Of a stretch of DNA of 7,617 nt, positions 1-5,584 are shown in pieces. The position numbers were made by a program, and so were the translations under genes. The DNA comes from CAVHXA01 sp963639765. GTDB lineage: Bacteria > Bacillota > Clostridia > Oscillospirales > Oscillospiraceae. The stretch lies in contig CAVHXA010000083.1 in the NCBI GenBank assembly GCA_963639765.1, positions 1-7,617 on the forward strand, written 5' to 3'. Below the pieces are notes generated by a model, which was not told where the DNA came from, made no database searches, and was given only the letters and a program-made list of their open reading frames with translations. How positions within the stretch are numbered: the first letter of the stretch is position 1; every line of letters starts with the position of its first letter.

Positions 1-1155
1 AAAGCAGCACCAGAGCATCCTCTCGTGACTATCCTTGGTTTGACGCTGGACGAGGTGAGCACCACAGCACGGACAAATGATGGGCACATTCCCTCCATAC
101 GGGTACTGGTTAGATTGATGGCGATCACAACGCATTCGTCTGATTTCTTTCACCCTTTCCCATGTCTCTCTGGAAATAATCGGGGTATGATGATTTCCAA
201 TATAGTAGCTGGGGACAAGCCCGCTCGTGTTCTTTACCTTTTTATGGCTGAGATGGTCTACATAATAGTATTTCTGAGCATGAAAGTCGCCGACGTATTT
301 CTCGTTATCGAGTATGTGTGCAACGACGGTTTGAAACCATGTGGGCTTGCCTTGGGGTGAAGGGATGCATTCAGCGTTGAGAAGGTTGGTGATGTCAACG
401 GTGTTGCTGCCGTGTTCGTATAAATCATAAATCCTCCGGATGACAGCGGCTTCGCCGGGCTCTATAATCCACTCCAGTTCACCCTCCGGCGTGGTCTCTC
501 CTTTCCGATACCCATACAAATCCTTCCAACGCACCTGCCCGTTTTCAAAGCCCTTGCGCAGACCCCACTTCACGTTTTCCGAAATCGAGCGGCTTTCCTC
601 CTGTGCAAAAGCGGCCAGCACGGTCAGGAGCATTTCGGACATGGCTGAACCGGTATCCAGATTCTCTTTTTCAAACAGGACGCTCACGCCCCAACTCTGG
701 AGTTGGCGAATGTAGGTGAGGCAATCCAGCGTGTTTCTCGCGAATCGCGACAAACTCTTCGCGATGATGTAGTCGATTTTGCCGTTCTGCGCATCCTGCA
801 TCATGCGCTGGAACTCAGGACGCTTCTGCGCGGATGTGCCGCTTATGCCTTCGTCCGCATAGACTCCGGCAAGCTTCCAGCCGGGATGCTCACGGATGCG
901 GCGAGTGAAGACGTCCATCTGCGTCTGCATGCTGCTCTGCTGCGCTTCCATTTCCGTACTCACGCGGCAGTAGGCGGCCACCTTTACGCATTTCTGTTCA
1001 TCGGCTTCGCATTTCACATGCTGAATTTTGCTGACCGTGACCGGAGGCGCGCTAACTTTCATCGAAGGCGTACACGCCTGTTTTGGTGGCGTTGGCTTGC
1101 TTTCCTTTTTCGTTGCAAATGCTTGCGTCAGCGGAAGTGGTGTTTGATACTCCAT
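1..1155 (-). CDS. Large serine recombinase (second of pair), 3' end outside window
   Basis: This gene has no stop codon in the window; 385 codons are visible. It is a site-specific serine recombinase that should act on phage attachment sites by a covalent 5'-phosphoserine intermediate. Visible parts: a Pro/Lys/Thr-rich N-terminal extension (residues 1-57); a resolvase catalytic domain from KVAAYCRVST, with nucleophile Ser66 and Arg64, the DEGISGTS..RPEF segment (101-115) and KSLSRFARN (133-141); the helix with EESRSISENVKWG (about 186-198); one recombinase DNA-binding domain (about 213-336, LYGYRKG to TWERVKE); and a zinc ribbon with first knuckle CPCCG (361-365) and probable second knuckle WCC (382-384). 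The coiled coil and C-terminus lie beyond base 1. The ATG at 1155 has AAAGGAG eight bases upstream. It follows the other recombinase by 48 bp, probably in one transcript. The fold assignment is secure; a role as phage integrase is inferred from position. Confidence 0.93.
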   Translation of the reverse strand, partial: MEYQTPLPLTQAFATKKESKPTPPKQACTPSMKVSAPPVTVSKIQHVKCEADEQKCVKVAAYCRVSTEMEAQQSSMQTQMDVFTRRIREHPGWKLAGVYADEGISGTSAQKRPEFQRMMQDAQNGKIDYIIAKSLSRFARNTLDCLTYIRQLQSWGVSVLFEKENLDTGSAMSEMLLTVLAAFAQEESRSISENVKWGLRKGFENGQVRWKDLYGYRKGETTPEGELEWIIEPGEAAVIRRIYDLYEHGSNTVDITNLLNAECIPSPQGKPTWFQTVVAHILDNEKYVGDFHAQKYYYVDHLSHKKVKNTSGLVPSYYIGNHHTPIISRETWERVKEIRRMRCDRHQSNQYPYGGNVPIICPCCGAHLVQRQTKDSHERMLWCCF

Positions 1156-1174
1156 TTGGTTCGCTCCTTTCTGC

Positions 1175-1192
1175 ACCCGGCTTTTGCCGGGT
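1175..1192 (-). other. Perfect 7-bp intercistronic hairpin between the recombinases
   Basis: ACCCGGC-TTTT-GCCGGGT is a perfect inverted repeat with a four-base loop. It sits in the 48-bp gap between the recombinase genes and ends four bases before the AAAGGAG site (1170-1164) of the downstream gene. On the mRNA it is followed by GCAG and not by a U run, so it is not a typical Rho-independent terminator. It could stabilise the upstream message or tune translation of the second recombinase. It could also be a protein-binding palindrome. The structure is seen directly; the role is inferred. Confidence 0.7.
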
Positions 1193-1203
1193 AGATTTGC
1201 TTT

Positions 1204-2535
1204 TTACACTGCAAGCTGTTGCTGTTCCTTCTCCTTTTCCTGTGTAACATACGGCATCGTCCGTTTAATCCTCGAATAGAGCAGCCCTTTGCCCAGGTTG
1301 GCTTGGACGCGGTCGAACGTTTTCCTATCGATAATCGGCACGTGATGCCCTTCAATCAGGTATCGACCGTCCCACAGCTGTTTTTGGTGGGCATAGCCGC
1401 TATACTTTTTCCCTGTGATACAATCACCCACATAAGCCACATTCCTGAGCAAGCGCATGAGGCGCGGTTTGCTCCACGTCTCTCCGGTTTCTCCCTTCTC
1501 CTCAAGATTGTTCAGCGCCTTCAAAATTTCCGTGTAGCCGCGACATGCGACCGCCATTTCAAACGCCGTCCTTACTCTTTTTGCCGCCTCCTCATCAATC
1601 AGCCAAGTGGGATGACCTTTGACCTGATTTTTATAGCCGTAGGTCGGTTTGGAGTGCATCACGCCATATTCCAAAACAACACCCATCGTCTGCTGGACAC
1701 GCTCAAACGTATCTTTGCTGACGATGGGTGGATGATGACCTTCGAGGTAATACTGGTCGCGCTCGCCTCGGTTGGGTCGTGTTGTTCTTTTGTCCGTGAA
1801 AACGGTGATTTTCTGGTTGGTGAGGTAATCGCCGATGTAGGCGATATTTTTCAGGAGGTAGATGAGGCGCTCTTTTTTCCAAACTGAGCCGGTGTGCTCC
1901 GCCTGTTCTATGGCATTTAATTCCTTCAGAATTTCGCGGTAGCTGGTTCCGGATTCGGCCATCTCAAATGCCAGCCGGACACGACGTGCTTCGTCTGGAT
2001 TGACCACCCAGATGGGGCTTCCTTCCTCCAGACGGTCATACCCGTAACTGGGATGGAAATACGGCTCACCCTTGGCGTTGTGCCGATCAATCGACCAGCG
2101 CATGTTCTCGGAAATGCTGTTGCTTTCCTCCTGCGCTATGGCGGCCATGACCGAAATCATCAGCTCACCCGAACTCGCCATGGTGTTGATACCCTCTCTT
2201 TCAAAGATGATGGGGATCTTGAGCTTTCGCAGATGCCTGACCATCGTAAGGCAATCCGCCATGTTGCGCGTGAAGCGGGATAGCGATTTTACTAAAATCA
2301 TATCGATCTTTCCCTCCTCGCAATCATTGAGCAGTTGCTGCAATCCGTCTCTTCCATGGACGAAAAGCCCCGTTTTTCCGAAATCCCCGTAGATGCCAAC
2401 CAGCGTCATGTCGGGGTTCGAGCCGATGTAGTTTCTGTAGTAATCCTGCTGCCGTTCGTAGGAATTTTCCTGTATGTCCTTTTCTGTGCTTACACGGCAG
2501 TAAGCTGCCACTCGAAGAGGCTTTTTTTCAATCAT
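1204..2535 (-). CDS. Large serine recombinase with duplicated recombinase domain and no zinc ribbon
   Basis: This 443-residue serine recombinase should cut and rejoin DNA at phage attachment sites. Residues 8-150 are the catalytic domain: RVAAYCRVST with nucleophile Ser16 and Arg14, then GDFGKTGLFVHGRDG (50-64), KSLSRFTRN (83-91) and EESNSISENMRWS (136-148). The DNA-binding recombinase domain appears twice: copy 1 at about 163-285 (YGYDRL ... LEGHHPPIVSKDTFERVQ) and copy 2 at about 298-415 (YGYKNQ ... IEGHHVPIIDRKTFDRVQ). They share W, RVR.AFEMA, EILK.LN, W.K.RL..LL.N.AY.GD and the HH.PI block. The expected zinc ribbon is absent: no CxxC occurs anywhere, and the protein ends in a short Glu/Gln-rich tail. 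The ATG at 2535 has AGGAGGG (2548-2542) at good spacing. It lies 48 bp upstream of a second, more orthodox recombinase, so a two-protein system is plausible. Catalytic residues look intact. Confidence 0.93.
   Translation of the reverse strand: MIEKKPLRVAAYCRVSTEKDIQENSYERQQDYYRNYIGSNPDMTLVGIYGDFGKTGLFVHGRDGLQQLLNDCEEGKIDMILVKSLSRFTRNMADCLTMVRHLRKLKIPIIFEREGINTMASSGELMISVMAAIAQEESNSISENMRWSIDRHNAKGEPYFHPSYGYDRLEEGSPIWVVNPDEARRVRLAFEMAESGTSYREILKELNAIEQAEHTGSVWKKERLIYLLKNIAYIGDYLTNQKITVFTDKRTTRPNRGERDQYYLEGHHPPIVSKDTFERVQQTMGVVLEYGVMHSKPTYGYKNQVKGHPTWLIDEEAAKRVRTAFEMAVACRGYTEILKALNNLEEKGETGETWSKPRLMRLLRNVAYVGDCITGKKYSGYAHQKQLWDGRYLIEGHHVPIIDRKTFDRVQANLGKGLLYSRIKRTMPYVTQEKEKEQQQLAV
1291..2049 (-). 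repeat. Tandem duplicated recombinase DNA-binding domain (coding)
   Basis: Two diverged copies of one protein domain lie head to tail inside the upstream recombinase gene: about 2049-1681 and 1644-1291. By eye, roughly four residues in ten match between the copies, with the same order of landmarks (YGY, W, RVR.AFEMA, EILK.LN, LL.N.AY.GD, EGHH.PI, TF.RVQ). The copies have diverged too far for an obvious nucleotide repeat, so the duplication looks old and retained rather than recent or accidental. Confidence 0.8.
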
Positions 2536-2604
2536 TATTTTCCCTCCTATTCTTTTGTAGAATTATGCCGCCGCCCATTACCAAGACGGTCTATTGGGTT
2601 ACAC

Positions 2605-2635
2605 CATATATTGCTCACCCTTGGAGATAAGTCAA
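2605..2635 (-). promoter_or_regulatory. Weak candidate promoter for the recombinase pair
   Basis: On the minus strand TTGACT (2635-2630) resembles a -35 box. It is followed either by AATATA at 17 bp (2612-2607) or by TATATG at 19 bp (2610-2605). Neither -10 is a good match, so this is weak. The position, 70-100 bp before the recombinase ATG and beyond the end of the preceding tail gene, is right for separate control of the recombinases. No terminator was seen between the tail gene and this site, so read-through from upstream is also possible. Confidence 0.3.
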
Positions 2636-2642
2636 GATAAGT
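2625..2642. repeat. Phased direct repeat AGATAAGT x2 in the regulatory interval
   Basis: AGATAAGT occurs at 2625-2632 and again at 2635-2642, start to start exactly 10 bp, about one helical turn. The pair overlaps the candidate -35 box (2635-2630). Such spacing fits side-by-side binding of a regulator or recombination directionality factor, but no binding protein can be named from this window. Confidence 0.55.
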
Positions 2643-2661
2643 AACTTTGTCCTTGAAAGTT
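2643..2661. repeat. Inverted repeat AACTTT-n7-AAAGTT
   Basis: A 6-bp inverted repeat with a 7-bp spacer directly abuts the phased direct repeats. It is AT-rich and lacks a U run on the mRNA, so it is a poor terminator. An operator half-site pair is the better guess. Together with 2625-2642 it makes a dense cluster of short symmetries in the 160-bp gap between the last tail gene and the recombinases. The rest of that gap (2536-2604 and 2662-2695) shows nothing recognisable beyond the ribosome site at 2542-2548. Confidence 0.4.
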
Positions 2662-2695
2662 TGCGGTCAATGCTCGTCAGCAATGGTATGTTTTT

Positions 2696-3409
2696 TCAGG
2701 AGGCGTCCACATCGGAGATGGATGTGTCAGAATCATTGGAAGCATCGCCAGAGAGGTTTAATTTCCCAATGCTTTGTATAAAATCGTTGGGAAACCCCAT
2801 CAGCTGCGACTCCACCGTTGCCGTAAAACTCTGCTTCACTCCAAGCACATAGGCGACCTGCACGGGTGTTCCAGCCTCGTACTGTTCCACGAGATAAGCC
2901 TTCCACTCGGAAAGTGTTGTAAATTCGACCGCAAAGCAAAATGCCGAATCGTGAGAGATGATGTTGGTCTCAGTCAAATACTGATCAAACGTGCCGCTCT
3001 TATATCGATCACAGATAATTTCGTTTATGGAATTGGCGGTGGAGTTGTACATTGGAATGGTCGGATAGATCCAGTAGCCGCGTTTTGCAGAGCTGCTTTT
3101 GTGCCATTGTTCTGTGCCGTCCAATATCTGTAGTCCCCACGTTTTTGTCCCCGTGCCGTCGGCAGAAATAGTTCCTCCGTAGATAGGTTCAGGGAAGGTA
3201 AGTTTCAGGGTTTTATTATTCAGGTAAGCATGATCCCTGGCAATGATCGGTCTGATGTTGGTCAGGGTGGGGTCACCGGAACCTTCTTGGGACGGAATCC
3301 ATTCGGTGTCAGTGTAAGGGCTGGTGATGAGCTTATTCCTCAGAGCGTCGGCAATCTGTGTGAGACCTGAGTCCAAAACGGCAGAATCTACAACCTTGTC
3401 AAATGCCAT
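2696..3409 (-). CDS. Phage tail tip / fibre-like structural protein
   Basis: This is a 237-residue protein from the ATG at 3409. It begins AFDKVVDSAVLDSGLTQIADALRNK, resembling the short N-terminal helix found on many fibre-associated proteins of Clostridia phages. It continues with a beta-rich body: FPEPIYGGTISADGTG (about residues 72-87) and WGLQILDGTEQW (about 91-102), a pattern common in phage minor tail proteins, then EQYEAGTPVQVAYVLG (about 176-191), another recurrent element of such proteins. The tail is Ser/Asp-rich (about 219-237). A TTG three bases earlier is also in frame, but ATG is preferred. GGAGG lies inside the last codons of the upstream fibre gene, and the junction TGATG couples translation of the two. 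It probably decorates or caps the collagen-like fibre or tail tip. The family is recognised by pattern only; enzymatic activity is not evident. Confidence 0.7.
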   Translation of the reverse strand: MAFDKVVDSAVLDSGLTQIADALRNKLITSPYTDTEWIPSQEGSGDPTLTNIRPIIARDHAYLNNKTLKLTFPEPIYGGTISADGTGTKTWGLQILDGTEQWHKSSSAKRGYWIYPTIPMYNSTANSINEIICDRYKSGTFDQYLTETNIISHDSAFCFAVEFTTLSEWKAYLVEQYEAGTPVQVAYVLGVKQSFTATVESQLMGFPNDFIQSIGKLNLSGDASNDSDTSISDVDAS

Positions 3410-4626
3410 CAATAATTACCTCCATTCCACGTGGGCAGGGCGTTGAGCACGTCTTGGACGGTGCAGCCGTCTTTTCCGGGAGAACCTTGAGCGCCCGTGT
3501 CGCCCTTTTCGCCTTGAGCGCCTGTATCGCCCTTCGCACCCGTGTCGCCCTTATCGCCTTTTTCTCCCTGCGGACCGATCTCGCCTTGAGGGCCTTGCGC
3601 GCCCGGATCGCCTTTTTCGCCCTGAGGTCCGGTTGCGCCGGTGTCACCTTTATCGCCCTTTTCTCCCTGCGGCCCTTGCGCACCCGTCTCGCCCTTTTCA
3701 CCTTTAAACTCGCCGCTGTCGAGTTTTGCCTGAATCGTATCAGCCACAGCCTGCGCATTTTGAGCCGCAGCATTGGCGGTGGTCGCAGCTTTAGTGGCTG
3801 TATTCGTTGCCAGATTCGCGTCCGAAAGAGCAGCTTTTGCAGCTTCTGTGGCTTGGTCAGCGGTTTCTGCTGCATTTGCTGCTTTGGCTGCTGCTGCTTG
3901 AGCATTGCTGGCTGCACTCTTGGCTTCGCTGGCGCACGTGTCCGCCGCAGTTGCACTGGAGTTGGCGTTGGACGTGGCTTCCTCTGCTTTGCTTGTCGCG
4001 GCAACAGTGGCTTCACGGGCTTCGTCGGTGCGAGATATGGCATCCTCCGTCTCTTTAACGGCACTGTTTAACTTTTCTTGGGCAGATGCGGTCAGCGTGT
4101 CAACCTTTTCCTGTGCAGATGCGGTCAATGCCTCAACCTTTTCCTGCGCAGATGTAATCGCGTCTTTGGTTGATGTAATCGCTGCCTTTGTTTCACTCGT
4201 GGCAAGTTGGGCTGCTTCGGTTGCCTGCTTTGCATTTTCTGTTTCCACAGCCAGCCTGTCCAGCGCATCATGCAGCGGTTCGCCGGGCGCATTCTTTTCG
4301 CCGGAAAGGCTTTCCGCAACGCGTCCGCGGAAAAATGCAGACTTCAAAATGCGGTCACCATCGACGGCGCGAAGCTCCAGCGTTATCTTTCCTGCACAGG
4401 CAAGTTCCGTCCGAGAAAGCAAAAGGCAACGATTTGTCCCCTCCGCGCCCAGCTCGACCAAATACGACGCATTGTCGCACGCCCGCTGGCAGGCGCAGAT
4501 AATTGTACTCGTTGGAAATTCCTGCAAAACATCCTTACAGTCAAAAACAATGCTTCTGCTCTCGTGCTCGCCGACGCGTCCAATCAAGCCAAGATTGCAA
4601 TCACTCTGCTTAAATGTGGTATTCAT
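3409..4626 (-). CDS. BppU-like / coiled-coil / collagen-like tail fibre protein
   Basis: This is a 405-residue virion protein, likely a trimeric fibre bound to the baseplate and used for host contact. Its domains are modular. Residues 1 to about 115 resemble the BppU N-terminal baseplate domain (GEHESRSIVFDCKD ... LELRAVDGDRILKSAFF). About 115-300 is an Ala/Glu/Thr-rich coiled coil with three near-identical 11-residue units (AQEKVEALTAS type). About 309-387 is 26 uninterrupted Gly-X-Y triplets (GEK, GDT, GPQ, GAQ). A short C-terminal cap follows, ending TWNGGNY. The longest open frame starts at 4638, but that ATG has no ribosome site and overlaps the GGAGGA that serves the ATG at 4626, so 4626 is chosen. 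Seven cysteines fall in the first 77 residues, which is unusual. The gene lies after the terminator that closes the lysis cassette and is coupled to the next gene by TGATG. The architecture is clear; the receptor is unknown. Confidence 0.88.
   Translation of the reverse strand: MNTTFKQSDCNLGLIGRVGEHESRSIVFDCKDVLQEFPTSTIICACQRACDNASYLVELGAEGTNRCLLLSRTELACAGKITLELRAVDGDRILKSAFFRGRVAESLSGEKNAPGEPLHDALDRLAVETENAKQATEAAQLATSETKAAITSTKDAITSAQEKVEALTASAQEKVDTLTASAQEKLNSAVKETEDAISRTDEAREATVAATSKAEEATSNANSSATAADTCASEAKSAASNAQAAAAKAANAAETADQATEAAKAALSDANLATNTATKAATTANAAAQNAQAVADTIQAKLDSGEFKGEKGETGAQGPQGEKGDKGDTGATGPQGEKGDPGAQGPQGEIGPQGEKGDKGDTGAKGDTGAQGEKGDTGAQGSPGKDGCTVQDVLNALPTWNGGNY
3469..3702 (-). 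repeat. Collagen-like Gly-X-Y coding repeat (26 triplets)
   Basis: A 234-bp stretch encodes an unbroken run of Gly-X-Y tripeptides, rich in GEKGDT and GPQGEK blocks. The DNA is repetitive as a result (many near-identical 9-18 bp blocks), so repeat number could change by slippage or recombination and alter fibre length. Confidence 0.92.
4071..4154 (-). repeat. 33-bp direct repeat in the coiled-coil region (2.5 copies)
   Basis: Two full 33-bp units (4071-4103 and 4104-4136) and a partial third (4137-4154) share the pattern CTTTTCCTGYGCAGATG. They encode AQEKVEALTAS, AQEKVDTLTAS and AQEKLNS in the stalk. The unit is a multiple of three, so changes in copy number keep the frame, and eleven residues fit a coiled-coil hendecad. 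Confidence 0.85.
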
Positions 4627-4630
4627 AAAG

Positions 4631-4636
4631 TCCTCC
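4631..4636 (-). promoter_or_regulatory. Ribosome binding site that sets the fibre gene start
   Basis: GGAGGA lies four bases before the ATG at 4626. An upstream in-frame ATG at 4638 overlaps this site and has no Shine-Dalgarno of its own, so the shorter protein is expected. Confidence 0.75.
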
Positions 4637-4672
4637 ATCTGGTTTGTTTTTTACTCAAGATAGTTGTAGGTA

Positions 4673-4720
4673 AATAAAAAACGGGCACGACAGGTCTGCA
4701 AAATAAAACCCATCGTGCCC
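4673..4720 (-). terminator. Rho-independent terminator after the lysis genes
   Basis: On the minus strand a perfect 8-bp stem, GGGCACGA / TCGTGCCC (4720-4713 with 4690-4683), encloses a 22-base loop and is followed by GTTTTTTATTT. It lies about 30 bp after the endolysin stop and about 45 bp before the fibre gene start, so it closes the lysis transcript and separates it from the fibre cassette. The large loop may make it less than fully efficient. No good promoter was found between it and 4626, so fibre expression may depend on read-through. Confidence 0.85.
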
Positions 4721-4725
4721 TCGTT

Positions 4726-4764
4726 GTCAGCGGATTGTTGTGTCTTTTATCGTCAGCGGATTGT
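4726..4764. repeat. 13-bp direct repeat spanning the endolysin stop codon
   Basis: GTCAGCGGATTGT is present at 4752-4764 and at 4726-4738. The first covers the last codons and the stop of the endolysin (T-I-R-stop on the minus strand); the second lies just downstream in noncoding DNA. It looks like a small duplication of the gene end, as left by slippage or short-homology recombination. Confidence 0.8.
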
Positions 4765-5583
4765 CGAATATTTGCCGGAGACCCAGCCCACCTGATCGCC
4801 GACCACAATGGCGTTCCAGCCGTTGGCAGCCGTCGCAACGTAATCGAATTTCGTTCCGTTCCTGGCGATTTTGATGACGCTGTACTGCATTCCGTTGCCG
4901 CAACGGATGTTCACCCGACCACCATTCGAGGCGGTGATCGCCACTTTCGTCTTTCCCGCATCTGCGGTGGTCGTATCCGTCTTGGCGGTCGTTTCCTTTT
5001 CCGTGGTGACAGTTTCTGCCTTGGTGTTTCCCTGTTTCGCATCAGCAGACTTGGCTGCATTAGTGGTTGCCTTATTTCCGTTCGACAGCACCACCACCGT
5101 GTGCCCCTTCGTCTTGGTGACCAGAATGTCGCCGCGCTTCAGGTAGGACGAGTCGTCCGTATACTTACTGTCGGTTAATTCGGTGAAAAGTCCGGTCGCG
5201 AGAATCGTCTTCGCCTCATTGCTGGTGATGAAATTGTCGGTCGAAATTCCGGCATAAGCGAGGCAGACGCGCACCAGCGCCGAACAGTCTGTTTCGCACT
5301 TGTCGGTGACCTTGGCGGGGTCGAAGCCTACGCTCTTTGCCTTGTTGTAGAGCGTCAGGCGCTGCGCCTGATCGTAGCCGATGTTGTTGTTGGCGCAGGC
5401 GGCTTCCATGGCTGTGGCGATGAGTTCCGCTTTGGCGGGATCATTACACCTCAGGATGCGCCAGCCCTTTGAGTGCTTGTACCAGTTCTGGGTCGAAAGT
5501 TCATTTCCCGTCTGATCCCCGGCTTTGCCGCCGGTTGCCTTACCGTTCTCGTCAATACGAGCAGATCCGATTTTTACTGCCAT
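4753..5583 (-). CDS. Endolysin: NlpC/P60-like cysteine peptidase with C-terminal SH3 domain
   Basis: This 276-residue lysis enzyme cleaves the peptide part of host peptidoglycan at the end of the phage cycle, reaching the wall through the holin. Residues 1 to about 170 look like a papain-like NlpC/P60-type domain: opening block IDENGKATGGKAGDQTG (10-26), nucleophile Cys100 in ETDCSALVR, and catalytic His161 in KGHTVVVLS after the RGDILV strand. About 171-212 is a Thr/Ala/Lys-rich linker. About 213-276 is an SH3-type wall-binding domain (VNIRCGNGMQYSVI ... GWNAIV ... GWVSGKYSTI). There is no signal peptide, as expected for a holin-dependent enzyme. The ATG at 5583 follows AAGGAGG inside the holin gene's end; only one base separates the genes. 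The exact bond cut is not deducible, and a CHAP-type assignment is a near alternative. Confidence 0.88.
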   Translation of the reverse strand: MAVKIGSARIDENGKATGGKAGDQTGNELSTQNWYKHSKGWRILRCNDPAKAELIATAMEAACANNNIGYDQAQRLTLYNKAKSVGFDPAKVTDKCETDCSALVRVCLAYAGISTDNFITSNEAKTILATGLFTELTDSKYTDDSSYLKRGDILVTKTKGHTVVVLSNGNKATTNAAKSADAKQGNTKAETVTTEKETTAKTDTTTADAGKTKVAITASNGGRVNIRCGNGMQYSVIKIARNGTKFDYVATAANGWNAIVVGDQVGWVSGKYSTIR

Positions 5584-5584
5584 T

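Noticed and set aside
1175..1192. Terminator between the two recombinase genes
   Set aside because: The stem is perfect but no U run follows it on the minus-strand RNA; the sequence goes straight into the ribosome site of the next gene.
703..1194. Plus-strand open frames at 440-715 and 703-1194
   Set aside because: They are antisense shadows of the second recombinase, whose minus-strand frame is open from 1155 to base 1 with full catalytic and zinc-ribbon motifs.
1219..1887. Long plus-strand open frame (222 codons) opposite the first recombinase
   Set aside because: It runs antisense to a clear recombinase domain, has no ribosome site or recognisable motif, and its composition is that of a reversed coding strand.
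3403..4663. Several long open frames on both strands (3403-4071 and 3905-4663 plus, 4064-3399 minus) over the fibre gene
   Set aside because: They are by-products of the Ala-rich and Gly-X-Y repeat codons. Their translations are low-complexity and lack ribosome sites, while the frame 4626-3409 shows clear domain order.
4726..4764. Possible CRISPR or attachment-site repeat
   Set aside because: There are only two copies with a 13-bp spacer, and one lies inside the endolysin's coding end. Nothing resembles an array or a serine-integrase attP with paired half-sites.
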